Source: Phycisphaerae bacterium | GTDB lineage: Bacteria; Planctomycetota; Phycisphaerae; UBA1845 | Length of the DNA stretch: 32,900 bases | Direction of reading: 5' to 3' | NCBI GenBank assembly: GCA_029260055.1 | Contig: JAJDDX010000063.1 | Coordinates: 1 to 32,900 of the forward strand | Part shown: positions 14,954 to 22,685 of the stretch, piece by piece | Position numbering within the stretch: position 1 is the stretch's first letter | Layout: each line of letters opens with the position of its first letter | Program-made: the position numbers and the translations under genes | The notes under the pieces: model-generated | The model's input: only the letters and a program-made list of their open reading frames with translations | Database searches by the model: none | What the model was told of the DNA's origin: nothing

Positions 14954-17110
14954 CTAAGGCCGCTCGCCGAGGATGCGGGCGCGAGTCTGCCAGACACCAC
15001 GCTGAGGATGATCCGGTGGAATCGAGTCGAGGACCCGGCGATAGAGGGCAATGGCGCCGGTCACGTCGCCTTGGATCGCCAGCAGTTCCCCCCGCAGGAC
15101 CAGCACGCCGGGTTCTCCGGGCGCACCCGCTTCGGCTTCAATCAGAAGGCGATCGGCTTCGCTCAGGTCGCCGTCTCGCCGCCGCTCCATAAACAGGGCC
15201 GCCAACTCGACTTGCGACGCTGTATCGCTCGGGTTCAGGGCGACGGTCCGGCGATACCGCTCGATGGCGTCATCACTCATTCCGGCATAGAGGAGCGTGA
15301 CGGCGTATTGCTTGTGCCATGCCGCCTCGTTCGAAAAGTGCTGCTCCCGCTTCCTCAGTCGGCGCAGGGCTCGGTCGTAACTCCCCAGGGCGGTCAGCTT
15401 TTCCAGAAAGGCGAGTTCGGACGCAAGGTCTGTCGGGTCGGCGCCGGCTGCAGCCTCGAGCGCAGCCAGTTCGTCCTGAGCCCGCGCGCCGAGCTTGGCG
15501 TTGAGGACGGCAAGGGCGATCTGGGTATCGCGATGGCCGGGGAACTGCATCTCGGCGATCCTGAGATGGTGCAGGGCCCGCTCGTAGTCGCCGGCCTCGG
15601 CGTAGACCTTGCCCAACGCGCGGTGCGCGACGGTGAAGCCGAGGTCGATCTCGACGGCTCTGGTGAGGAGGCGGATGGCTTCTTCGTGCCGACCCTGGCG
15701 GGCGAGGCTCGAGCCGTGAACCACCAGCGTGGCGATGGCGTCGGGGTGGTCGCGATGGGCGGCGGCTGCGACCGTGGAGGTGTCTTGCCACTCAGGGTTG
15801 CGAACCCAGCACCGGATTCCCATCGCCACGACTGCGAGGCCGAAAACGGCGATGACTGCGCGTCTGCGAAACAGCGGTGCGAGCGCGAGGCCGAGCAGGA
15901 TGCACACGAAGAGAGACGGCAGATACCACAGCCGCTCAGCGAAGAAGACCTGGATCAGCACGACGGCGTTCGCGGTGGGCAGATGGCAGAGGACAAGAGC
16001 GAGGCAGAGCACAGCGACGAGTCGGTTGCCTGCTCGCCACGCGACGACCGAGCCCGCCACGAGGCCGACACCGACCGCGAGGCCGAGCAGTACGTGCCCG
16101 TCGAGGGCGCCGGTGGCCAGCCGCACGGTGTTGACGGAGTAGTCCGGGCTAAGCGTCAGCGGAGCGAAGGTCTTGGCCCAGTACATGCCCCAGAGTTGGA
16201 TGACGCCGAGGGCGTGCTGCCAGGCCGGCGCGTCGACGAGCACGTTGATCGTCTTGGAGACAGCCGGGGACTGGTGGAGCGTGCCGTCCAGGGCGTTGTA
16301 GCGTAGGGCGAAGTAGGCGGCCGTCGGTGCGGCGATGTAGGCCAGACGTGACACCGCCCGCCCGAATCCGCCGGTGCTTCCGTTCTTTCCTGAGCCGCAG
16401 GCTTCAGCCTGCGCGGCTGTGCGGATGCCGCCGTCTGTCCGGCCGCGCGTCCAATACCAATCGAAGATCACCAGCAGCGGCAGCACGGCGAGGCCGGACT
16501 CTTTGGCGCCCAAGGCGCAGAAGCAGGCGACCATCCCCGCGATAGGCCAGTTGACGCCCCTCTTGCCCTCTTGCATGAGTGGGGCCGGGAGCGGGGAGCT
16601 GTCGGTCGCGGGCTCGCGCCCCAGCATTTTCCGGTGGATCAGCAGTGCGCCGATGATACCGAGCGTCGCGACCAAATCGGTCCGCCCGACGATGTCGTCG
16701 ACGACTTCGGTATGGATCGGCAGCACGGCGAAGGCGAGCCCGGCGATGACGGCTGCGGGCTGCGATGCACCGATGCGCCGCGTAAGCAGCACGATCAGCC
16801 CGCTGATCAGCGCGTGCAAGGCCACGTTGACAAGATGTTGGGGCCAGGCGCTGGGCCCGGCCATCGCCCGTACGAGTCGATAGGTAAGCAGTGCCACCGG
16901 TCGATAGAGCAGGTCGCGGTTGGCGACCTTCCCCTCGCCGGTGTGCCAGTGATCCACGGTCCACACATCCGCCCATCGGTCCGGTTCATTGACGACGGAG
17001 CTGTCCCGCACGATCTGCACGGAGTCGTAGGCGTAGTCGTTGGGAATGGCGTTGAGGTAGCAGGCGGCGGCCACCAGAGCGACAACCACCCCGGCCCGGC
17101 GCGTGCTCAT
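14954..17110 (-). CDS. TMTC-like multi-pass membrane protein with C-terminal TPRs
   Basis: A 718-residue protein. The start is an ATG at 17110 (MSTRRAGVVVALVAAACYLN). A longer frame to 17236 would translate a palindromic repeat, so I reject it. The first 430 residues hold many hydrophobic helices. The early loop (NAIPNDYAYDSVQIVRDSSVV) and the later LYRPVALLTYRL and PIHTEVVDDIVGRTD match transmembrane/TPR (TMTC, DUF1736) proteins related to PMT-type glycosyltransferases. The C-terminal third has TPRs (RHEEAIRLLTRAVEIDL; DAIERYRRTVALNPSD). Family members are thought to transfer sugars to exported proteins, but substrate cannot be told here. A palindromic repeat sits in the coding region at 16393-16418, in a predicted loop between membrane helices. 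Confidence 0.82.
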   Translation of the reverse strand: MSTRRAGVVVALVAAACYLNAIPNDYAYDSVQIVRDSSVVNEPDRWADVWTVDHWHTGEGKVANRDLLYRPVALLTYRLVRAMAGPSAWPQHLVNVALHALISGLIVLLTRRIGASQPAAVIAGLAFAVLPIHTEVVDDIVGRTDLVATLGIIGALLIHRKMLGREPATDSSPLPAPLMQEGKRGVNWPIAGMVACFCALGAKESGLAVLPLLVIFDWYWTRGRTDGGIRTAAQAEACGSGKNGSTGGFGRAVSRLAYIAAPTAAYFALRYNALDGTLHQSPAVSKTINVLVDAPAWQHALGVIQLWGMYWAKTFAPLTLSPDYSVNTVRLATGALDGHVLLGLAVGVGLVAGSVVAWRAGNRLVAVLCLALVLCHLPTANAVVLIQVFFAERLWYLPSLFVCILLGLALAPLFRRRAVIAVFGLAVVAMGIRCWVRNPEWQDTSTVAAAAHRDHPDAIATLVVHGSSLARQGRHEEAIRLLTRAVEIDLGFTVAHRALGKVYAEAGDYERALHHLRIAEMQFPGHRDTQIALAVLNAKLGARAQDELAALEAAAGADPTDLASELAFLEKLTALGSYDRALRRLRKREQHFSNEAAWHKQYAVTLLYAGMSDDAIERYRRTVALNPSDTASQVELAALFMERRRDGDLSEADRLLIEAEAGAPGEPGVLVLRGELLAIQGDVTGAIALYRRVLDSIPPDHPQRGVWQTRARILGERP
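16393..16418. repeat. Palindrome AGCCGCAGGC / GCCTGCGCGGCT inside a coding region
   Basis: Arms at 16393-16402 and 16407-16418, with one unpaired base and a 4-base loop. It lies in frame within the TMTC-like gene and encodes part of a low-complexity stretch (AEACGSG, about residues 232-240) in a loop. Short palindromes of this kind are common as dispersed repeats in planctomycete genomes, as I recall. No second copy is in this window. Confidence 0.55.
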
Positions 17111-17197
17111 GTGGGGAGGTCGCTCCGTCGATTCATGCGCGGCAATGTGGTCCTGATCCTTGATCGCTGGATGCTCCGCTCTTGTCGGATCGTGAAT

Positions 17198-17236
17198 CCG
17201 TCCCCCACCCTTGCTGCGCAAGGATGGGGCACCCAC
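17198..17236. repeat. Palindromic repeat, family A, copy 2
   Basis: CCGTCCCCCACCCTTG, a CTGCG loop, then CAAGGATGGGGCACCCAC. Its reverse complement matches the elements at 5623 and 18093. It lies between the nitroreductase stop and the TMTC-like start on the minus strand, about 90 bases upstream of the chosen TMTC start. Confidence 0.75.
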
Positions 17237-17261
17237 ATCGTACGCGATCGAGGCGTGTGCG

Positions 17262-19037
17262 TCAGCGATCGAAGTACGCCGGCAGCGTCGTAATGCGCGT
17301 ATCTTCGACCGGGCCGCCGATGGTGAAGTGGTAGAGCGACTGATAGGCCGTGCCGGTCAGGCCGAGCAGGTCGTGGACGGCGTCGTCGAAGAAGCAGCCG
17401 ATGCCCGTGCCGCGGACGCCCGCAGCCTCCGCCTCCAGGTAGAGCACCTGCCCGATCACGCCCGTCTCCCAGAAGAGCCGCCGATAGAACCACGGCCCGA
17501 AACGGCTCAGCGTCCCGTCAAACTCGGCGATCATGCCGAGGCTGAAGGCTCCGTCGCCGGCGATGTCCTGCGTGCAGGAGACCTGAGCCGCCATGTCGCG
17601 GAAGTCGCCGGTTTGCAGCAGGTAGAGCGGTAGCGACTCGGGGCAACTCGCTGGTCTGGTCCACTCGAATGACGGCGTCATCGCCGCTTTCAGGTCGTCG
17701 AGGGCATCGGGGCGTCGGCAGAGGAAGAAGAGGCCGGGTGCGAGGCCGTCGACGCGATGCACGAAGAGGGCGAGGTGGACGCAAGTCGGCGGGCCCAGCG
17801 CGGCGAAGGGCGCCCGATCAAGCCGAGGCATCGTGCGGTCGAACATGAGGAAGAAGGCTTCGGCGCTGATCGACGTGGTGCCGTCCATGGCCTGAGCGCT
17901 GCGGCGCTGCCGGATGATTGTGTCGGCCGGCATCGCGGATCGCGAGGCGGCAAGCGGTGCGGTCTCCTGATTCGTTGGAAAGACCCCCCCTCCGGTCCCC
18001 CCTTGGTAAGGGGGGAAGGGCGTTGCTACGTCCGGCGGCGGCTGCGACAGCTCTTCGTCCGGTGCGGCGCGTGGCGTTTCGCGGGCCTCGGCGTGGGTGC
18101 CCCGTCCTTCGGGTACGCCCGAAGGGTGGGGGACGGACTTCTCGCAAGCTTGGGCGGTCTCCTCAATGATCTGCCAGTCGGTGTGATCGCTGCTGAGGCG
18201 GTTGGCTCTTCCCGTCCAGGTGTCCGCGGCGATTCGAGCGATGGCGTCACCGGGTAGGCCGGACGGGATCGGAGTATCGTGCCCCATGGCAGTTGGGATC
18301 ACGACGGCGAGCAGGTCGGGATGCTCGCGCTCACCCGGCTCGAAGTCGCTCGCGCGGTCCAGGCCGAGCAGGGCAGCTGTGTCGGCGTCGGAAACACCTG
18401 TCATTGGTCGGACTTGCCATCCCTGGACCGCAGCCGCGAAGCTCAGGGCACCGAGGGCGTGTCCCACGTCATGTTGGCAATAGCGGTACGCACGCTCCCC
18501 GTACTTCCAAGCCTCGCGCCAGTGGATCGACGAAAGGCCGACGAGCAATGAGCCGTCGGGCAAGCCGCGCATCAGGTCAGACCAAAGTGAGGCGGCGAAT
18601 TCGGTGCGTCGTTCGAGCCCGTGCTCTTTCGGTGCATAGTGGTAGACAGCCGGGGCGTCGTGCAAGCCGTCGATCGGGCCGGTGACGAGGTAGCCTTCGG
18701 TGGGGTGAAGGTTCCCACTGGATGGATTGACGCGCAGCGCCCAGCGCGATTGGCCGAACTGCTTCCAGGCGGAGATCGCAAGTGCGAGCCCGAAGAACGC
18801 GGAGAGAGATTCCACCGTGACCGGGTGACCATCAACCGCGGGCGGCAGATAGAGATCATCGTAGCTTCGTCCGCTCGGCGGCGGATCGAGCGGCAGCGAG
18901 ATGAGCGGCGCTCCGGCGAAGCGCCTAAACGGATCGGGTTGGGTTGCCCAATCGAGATAGCCGAGCGAACGCGCCATGCGGTGGTAGTGGTGCTTCGTTT
19001 GCTCGTGGTAGTCGGCTGGCGTGTGCCGCTTGGCCAT
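17262..19037 (-). CDS. SagB-type double nitroreductase
   Basis: A 591-residue protein made of two nitroreductase-fold domains, which normally bind FMN. The N-terminal domain has RVNPSSGNLHPTEGYLV (about residues 102-118), the SagB/McbC-type FMN-binding phrase, and YRYCQHDVGHALGALSFAA. The C-terminal domain has RQRRSAQAMDG, LPLYLLQTGDFRDMAA and a final GIGCFFDDAVHDLLGL. SagB-type enzymes oxidise thiazolines and oxazolines in azole peptide synthesis, but no YcaO cyclodehydratase or precursor peptide is visible. A different redox role is therefore likely. The linker between the domains (about residues 300-352) is encoded largely by two palindromic repeats. A dehydratase gene ends 19 bases upstream, and the two probably form an operon. 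Confidence 0.87.
   Translation of the reverse strand: MAKRHTPADYHEQTKHHYHRMARSLGYLDWATQPDPFRRFAGAPLISLPLDPPPSGRSYDDLYLPPAVDGHPVTVESLSAFFGLALAISAWKQFGQSRWALRVNPSSGNLHPTEGYLVTGPIDGLHDAPAVYHYAPKEHGLERRTEFAASLWSDLMRGLPDGSLLVGLSSIHWREAWKYGERAYRYCQHDVGHALGALSFAAAVQGWQVRPMTGVSDADTAALLGLDRASDFEPGEREHPDLLAVVIPTAMGHDTPIPSGLPGDAIARIAADTWTGRANRLSSDHTDWQIIEETAQACEKSVPHPSGVPEGRGTHAEARETPRAAPDEELSQPPPDVATPFPPYQGGTGGGVFPTNQETAPLAASRSAMPADTIIRQRRSAQAMDGTTSISAEAFFLMFDRTMPRLDRAPFAALGPPTCVHLALFVHRVDGLAPGLFFLCRRPDALDDLKAAMTPSFEWTRPASCPESLPLYLLQTGDFRDMAAQVSCTQDIAGDGAFSLGMIAEFDGTLSRFGPWFYRRLFWETGVIGQVLYLEAEAAGVRGTGIGCFFDDAVHDLLGLTGTAYQSLYHFTIGGPVEDTRITTLPAYFDR
17984..18020 (+). repeat. C-rich repeat, family D, copy 2, inside the nitroreductase gene
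   Basis: CCCCCCCTCCGGTCCCCCC followed by TTGGTAAGGGGGGAAGG, nearly the same as 5775-5808 and in the same orientation. It is read in frame on the minus strand as FPPYQGGTGGGVF within the interdomain linker. Confidence 0.75.
18093..18136 (+). repeat. Palindromic repeat, family A, copy 3, inside the nitroreductase gene
   Basis: GTGGGTGCCCCGTCCTTCGGG on one arm and CCCGAAGGGTGGGGGACGG on the other, with a 4-base loop. This is the most symmetrical copy. It is read in frame on the minus strand as VPHPSGVPEGRGTH in the linker between the two nitroreductase domains. Confidence 0.78.
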
Positions 19038-19056
19038 GGTTGATCGATCCGCGGGC

Positions 19057-19383
19057 TCAGGACGCTACGTCGATGCGGGCGGCGAGGATGAAGTCGCTTT
19101 CGGTGAGGCCGTTGATCTTGTGGGTCCATGTTTCGACACGGACCGAGCCCCACGCAAGGTGCAGATCCGGGTGATGGCCTTGATCCTCGGCGATGGCACC
19201 GATCTTGTTCACGAATGCCAGGGCGGTGACGAAATCGGGGAACTTGAACACTTTGGTCAGGCGGAGCTCGTGTTCGATGTGCCAGCCGGAGACTTGCGTC
19301 AGCAGCTCGTCAATTCGCGTCCGGTCGAGCGGCGGGACTCCGCCCTCGCAGGGGACGCAGCGTTTATCTGCAAGTTCCGACAT
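19057..19383 (-). CDS. 4a-hydroxytetrahydrobiopterin dehydratase (pterin carbinolamine dehydratase)
   Basis: A 108-residue protein. It dehydrates 4a-hydroxytetrahydrobiopterin during pterin cofactor recycling. The start ATG at 19383 is preceded by GGAG at about 9 bases; a longer frame to 19497 would only add an atypical Arg/Pro-rich stretch. Family motifs are GWHIEHELRLTKVFKFPDF, AEDQGHHPDLHLAWG and TWTHKINGLTESD, including the paired histidines of the active site. No aromatic amino acid hydroxylase is nearby. Its partner in the likely operon is the nitroreductase. Function is secure at family level; in many bacteria the physiological pterin is uncertain. Confidence 0.93.
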   Translation of the reverse strand: MSELADKRCVPCEGGVPPLDRTRIDELLTQVSGWHIEHELRLTKVFKFPDFVTALAFVNKIGAIAEDQGHHPDLHLAWGSVRVETWTHKINGLTESDFILAARIDVAS

Positions 19384-19502
19384 GGCAGGTGCTCCGATAC
19401 GCATTGATCCGACGGAGTGCCTTTTACAGGGCTCATCCGGCCCGGTCCAGATGGCGGAATCGGGCGCGGGCGGGCGGGCGGGGCGGCGAAAAATCACAGG
19501 CG

Positions 19503-19530
19503 TTCCACTTTTCGGAAAAGATGCTAGAAT
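19503..19530 (+). promoter_or_regulatory. Possible promoter of the acyl-chain cluster
   Basis: TTCCAC (19503-19508) is followed after 16 bases by TAGAAT (19525-19530), 61 bases before the ketosynthase start. The -10 context ATGCTAGAATTCC resembles the element before accD. The -35 is poor. Confidence 0.35.
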
Positions 19531-19590
19531 TCCGCGTTCCTGCGGACTCCCGGCGCGGACCGTGTACGTCCAGCTACTGTATCCCCAGGC

Positions 19591-20832
19591 ATGGCACTTA
19601 TGTCGCTAACGGAACGCATCGTCATCACGGGTGTGGGGCTAACGTCGCCAAACGGCGATGACCTTGCCACATTCCGCCGCAACCTCCTGGCAGGCGTGTC
19701 GGGGGTGACGGTGATGGAAACTCGCTTCATGGGCGAGGTGTTCGCCGGCGTGTGCAATTTCGACGAACTGAAGTGTCAAACGAAAAAGGCCCGTCGCCGT
19801 GGAACTAGGGCGGGCTCGATTGCCATTTACTGCTCACACGAAGCTCTGGCTCACGCCGGGATCGATGTCGAGAACGTCGACCGGACGCGCATCGGAACTT
19901 ACCTCGGAATCACCGAGCACGGGACCGTCGAGACCGAGAACGAGATTGACGTCATCCGTCAGTACGACTATGACACGAAGTTCTGGTCACATCACCATAA
20001 TCCCCGCACGGTGGCGAATAACCCGGCGGGTGAGGTGACGTTGAACCTGGGCCTCAACGGGCCGCATTATACCATCGGCGCCGCTTGTGCGGCCGGCAAC
20101 GCCGGTCTGATTCAGGGCGTTCAGATGTTGCGGCTGGGTGAGGTCGATATAGCTTTAGCCGGCGGCGTGTCGGAGGCGGTTCGTTCGTTCGGGATCTTCG
20201 CGAGCTTCGCCGCGGAGCACGCGCTTGCCCAGCATGAAGATCCAACGAAGGCGAGTCGCCCGTTCGACAAGGCGCGCAACGGCATTGTCGTGTCAGAGGG
20301 CGGTTGCATTTACGTCCTCGAGCGACTGGCTGACGCGAAGAAGCGCGGCGCGACGATCGTGGCTGAGGTTGTCGGCTACGGCATGAACTCGGACGCCAGC
20401 GACCCGGTGGTTCCGGAGCCGGGCCGCCTCGCGGCGTGTATGCGGTCGGCGCTGGAGCGAGCGAGTATCGAGCCGAGCGACGTGCGCATTGTGAACGCGC
20501 ATGCCACGGCTACGGAACTCGGCGACGTGCAGGAAGCTGCGGCGATACGGCAGGTGTTCGGCGACTGCCCGGCGGCCTTCGTGAACAACACGAAGAGCTT
20601 CATCGGGCATGCGATGGGCGCGGCCGGCGCGTTGGAGCTTGCGGGTAACTTGGGGTCGTTTGACGACGGGATCGTTCATCCGACGATCAACGTGACCGAG
20701 CTCGATCCGGCGTGTGCGGTGCGGAATCTGGTGATGAACGAAGCGCGGGAGGTCGGGAAGGTCGATTACATCTTGAACAACTCGTTCGGGATGCTCGGCA
20801 TCAACTCCGCGGTTGTGGTGAAGCGTTATTGA
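19591..20832 (+). CDS. Beta-ketoacyl-ACP synthase, FabF-like
   Basis: A 413-residue thiolase-fold condensing enzyme that joins an acyl chain to a malonyl unit on ACP. The Cys-His-His triad is intact: C166 in GAACAAGN, H304 in NAHATATELGD and H340 in NNTKSFIGHAMGAAG (with K335). The His motif reads NAHATAT where housekeeping FabF has NAHGTGT, and the Cys motif is AACAAG rather than TACASG. It is therefore a diverged member and probably not the general chain elongator. It is first in a run of seven plus-strand genes, with ACP following after 59 bases. An alternative start is at 19600. No strong Shine-Dalgarno is visible. Confidence 0.95.
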   Translation: MALMSLTERIVITGVGLTSPNGDDLATFRRNLLAGVSGVTVMETRFMGEVFAGVCNFDELKCQTKKARRRGTRAGSIAIYCSHEALAHAGIDVENVDRTRIGTYLGITEHGTVETENEIDVIRQYDYDTKFWSHHHNPRTVANNPAGEVTLNLGLNGPHYTIGAACAAGNAGLIQGVQMLRLGEVDIALAGGVSEAVRSFGIFASFAAEHALAQHEDPTKASRPFDKARNGIVVSEGGCIYVLERLADAKKRGATIVAEVVGYGMNSDASDPVVPEPGRLAACMRSALERASIEPSDVRIVNAHATATELGDVQEAAAIRQVFGDCPAAFVNNTKSFIGHAMGAAGALELAGNLGSFDDGIVHPTINVTELDPACAVRNLVMNEAREVGKVDYILNNSFGMLGINSAVVVKRY

Positions 20833-20891
20833 CACCCGTAATTGACGAACGACGGGACCGGCAAGGCGGGTTTCAATCTCTCGAGGGCAGT

Positions 20892-21152
20892 ATGATAGAG
20901 CAGCGAGTCAAGCAAATCGTTCTTGACATCATCTCGGTGGTTGCGCCGGATGCGGACTTGTCGGGCATCAAGGATGACATGACCCTGCGTGATCAACTCG
21001 ATCTGGACTCGATGGACTTCCTCGACATCGTGATGGAACTGAGGAAGCGGTACAAGGTCGAGGTTCCCAAGGATGAGTATCCGCAACTCGCGACACTCGG
21101 GGGATGCGTGCAGTATCTCAGTCCGAAGCTTCAAGCCGTCGCGGCCGTCTAG
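20892..21152 (+). CDS. Acyl carrier protein
   Basis: An 86-residue acidic helical carrier. I chose the ATG at 20892, preceded by a GAGGG at 20883-20887, as it gives the normal ACP length. The phosphopantetheine attachment serine is S40 in DLDSMDFLDIVMEL, where the usual DSL reads DSM. It presumably carries the growing chain for the flanking ketosynthase, dehydratase and reductase, and is loaded with its arm by the PPTase at the end of the cluster. Having its own ACP marks the cluster as separate from general fatty acid synthesis. Confidence 0.93.
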   Translation: MIEQRVKQIVLDIISVVAPDADLSGIKDDMTLRDQLDLDSMDFLDIVMELRKRYKVEVPKDEYPQLATLGGCVQYLSPKLQAVAAV

Positions 21153-21239
21153 GCTTCTTCTTCATTCGAGCAGGTCTTCCGCGTCGCGTCCCCATGCCAT
21201 GTGCGTGAACGAGCGGAGTGTGCGCCGACCGGTTACACT

Positions 21240-22631
21240 ATGTCGATGCACTACGACGTTGTGATCATCGGTGCGGGCATGTCGGGACTGGCGGCCGGCA
21301 TCCGCCTGGCGTACTACGACAAGCGCGTCTGCATCGTCGAGAAGCACTACGCCTACGGCGGGCTCAATTCCTACTACAAGATCGACGGTCGCGAGTTCGA
21401 CGTGGGCCTGCACGCGGTGACGAACTACGTCAAACCGGGCGCGCGCGGCGCGCCGCTGACCAAGCTGCTGCGCCAGCTTCGCATCTCGCACGAGGAACTC
21501 GCCCTTCGCGAGCAGAGCTTCTGCGAGATTCGGTTCCCGTCGCACCGCCTGCGCTTCACGAATGATGTGGCGGTCCTTACGGACGAGGTTTCGCGGGCGT
21601 TCCCGGATCAGGTCGATGCGTTTCGGCGGTTGATCGAGGACATCCGAGCCTATGACGACACGCAGCTCGACCCGCCGCATCAGTCGACGCGGGCGGTGCT
21701 GGCCGAGTACTTGAGTGATCCGCAGCTGATCGACATGGTGCTTTGCCCGGTCATGTACTATGGATGTGCAGGCGAGCACGACATGGACTTCCTGCAGTTC
21801 GTGATCATGTTCAAGGCGCTCTATCTCGAGGGCTTCGCTCGACCCAGGGACGGCGTGCGGCACATCATCAAGACGCTCGTAAAGAAGTATCGCTCGTGCG
21901 GCGGCTCGCTGCGGATGCGGTGCGGCGTCGAGAAGATCGAGGTGGCCGGTTCGCGGGCTACCGGCGTGACGCTCGACACGCGCGAGACGCTGACGGCTGA
22001 CGCGGTGCTCTCGTCGATCGGTGCGGTCGAAACGCTGGGGATTTGCCCGGGCGCGTTTGACACGACGGGGCCGATCGAGCCGGGCATCGTGTCGTTCGTC
22101 GAGTCGATCGTCGTGTTGGATCGCCTGCCGCAGTCGTTCGGGCACGAGTCGACGATTACTTTCTTCAACGACGCTGCTCGCTTCACCTATGCGAGGCCGG
22201 ACGAGCCGGTCGACGTGCGAAGCGGCGTGCTGTGCTGCCCGAGCAACTATTCAGGGCACGGCGATATGGAGGAGGGGCTCTTTCGCGTGACTTGGCTGGC
22301 GAACTCGGACAAATGGGAGGGACTGGATGACGCCGCCTATGCGTCGTTGAAGGAGGCGTGCAAGGAGCGGCTCTGGGATGAGGTCGAGCGGTCGCTCCCG
22401 GGTTTTAGAGATCACGTTTTGTATACGGACATGTTCACGCCGCGGACGATTCGGCGATTCACCGGCCGCCTTCACGGGGCGGTCTACGGCACGCCGCACA
22501 AGTTCCGCGACGGTCGGACCGGTCTGGACAACCTGTTTCTGTGCGGGACGGATCAGGGTTATTTGGGTATCATCGGGGCGATGCTGAGCGGCATCACGAT
22601 GGCGAACATGCACGTGCTTTCGCGAGAATAG
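21240..22631 (+). CDS. CrtI-like FAD-dependent oxidoreductase 1
   Basis: A 463-residue flavoprotein of the phytoene desaturase / retinol saturase superfamily. The dinucleotide-binding motif is GAGMSGLAAG, from residue 11, followed by the ribose-binding E in CIVEKHYAYGG. FDVGLHAVTNY follows. The C-terminal FAD loop is LFLCGTDQGYLGIIGAMLSG. Such enzymes desaturate, saturate or isomerise long conjugated or fatty chains. The cluster context suggests an acyl chain rather than a carotenoid; no phytoene synthase is present. It is 87 bases after ACP. A start at 21246 is possible and a longer one at 21201 is less likely. It is distantly similar to the next gene. Confidence 0.9.
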   Translation: MSMHYDVVIIGAGMSGLAAGIRLAYYDKRVCIVEKHYAYGGLNSYYKIDGREFDVGLHAVTNYVKPGARGAPLTKLLRQLRISHEELALREQSFCEIRFPSHRLRFTNDVAVLTDEVSRAFPDQVDAFRRLIEDIRAYDDTQLDPPHQSTRAVLAEYLSDPQLIDMVLCPVMYYGCAGEHDMDFLQFVIMFKALYLEGFARPRDGVRHIIKTLVKKYRSCGGSLRMRCGVEKIEVAGSRATGVTLDTRETLTADAVLSSIGAVETLGICPGAFDTTGPIEPGIVSFVESIVVLDRLPQSFGHESTITFFNDAARFTYARPDEPVDVRSGVLCCPSNYSGHGDMEEGLFRVTWLANSDKWEGLDDAAYASLKEACKERLWDEVERSLPGFRDHVLYTDMFTPRTIRRFTGRLHGAVYGTPHKFRDGRTGLDNLFLCGTDQGYLGIIGAMLSGITMANMHVLSRE

Positions 22632-22685
22632 GGCCGGGGCTCGGGCTGTCCGGCGGGCTGAACAAACGGAGGGCGAGCGACGCGA

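Noticed and set aside
14762-16306. Long open frame (514 codons) on the plus strand opposite the TMTC-like gene
   Set aside because: It is antisense to a gene with clear membrane and TPR motifs, and its product is Arg/Asp/Gly-rich with no recognisable domain. It is typical of open frames opposite GC-rich genes.
17111-17236. N-terminal extension of the TMTC-like protein to 17236
   Set aside because: The extension translates a family A palindrome and lacks hydrophobic or conserved sequence. The ATG at 17110 begins at the expected membrane segment.
21162-22145. Minus-strand frame of 327 codons opposite CrtI-like gene 1
   Set aside because: Shadow of the real gene; no domain seen.
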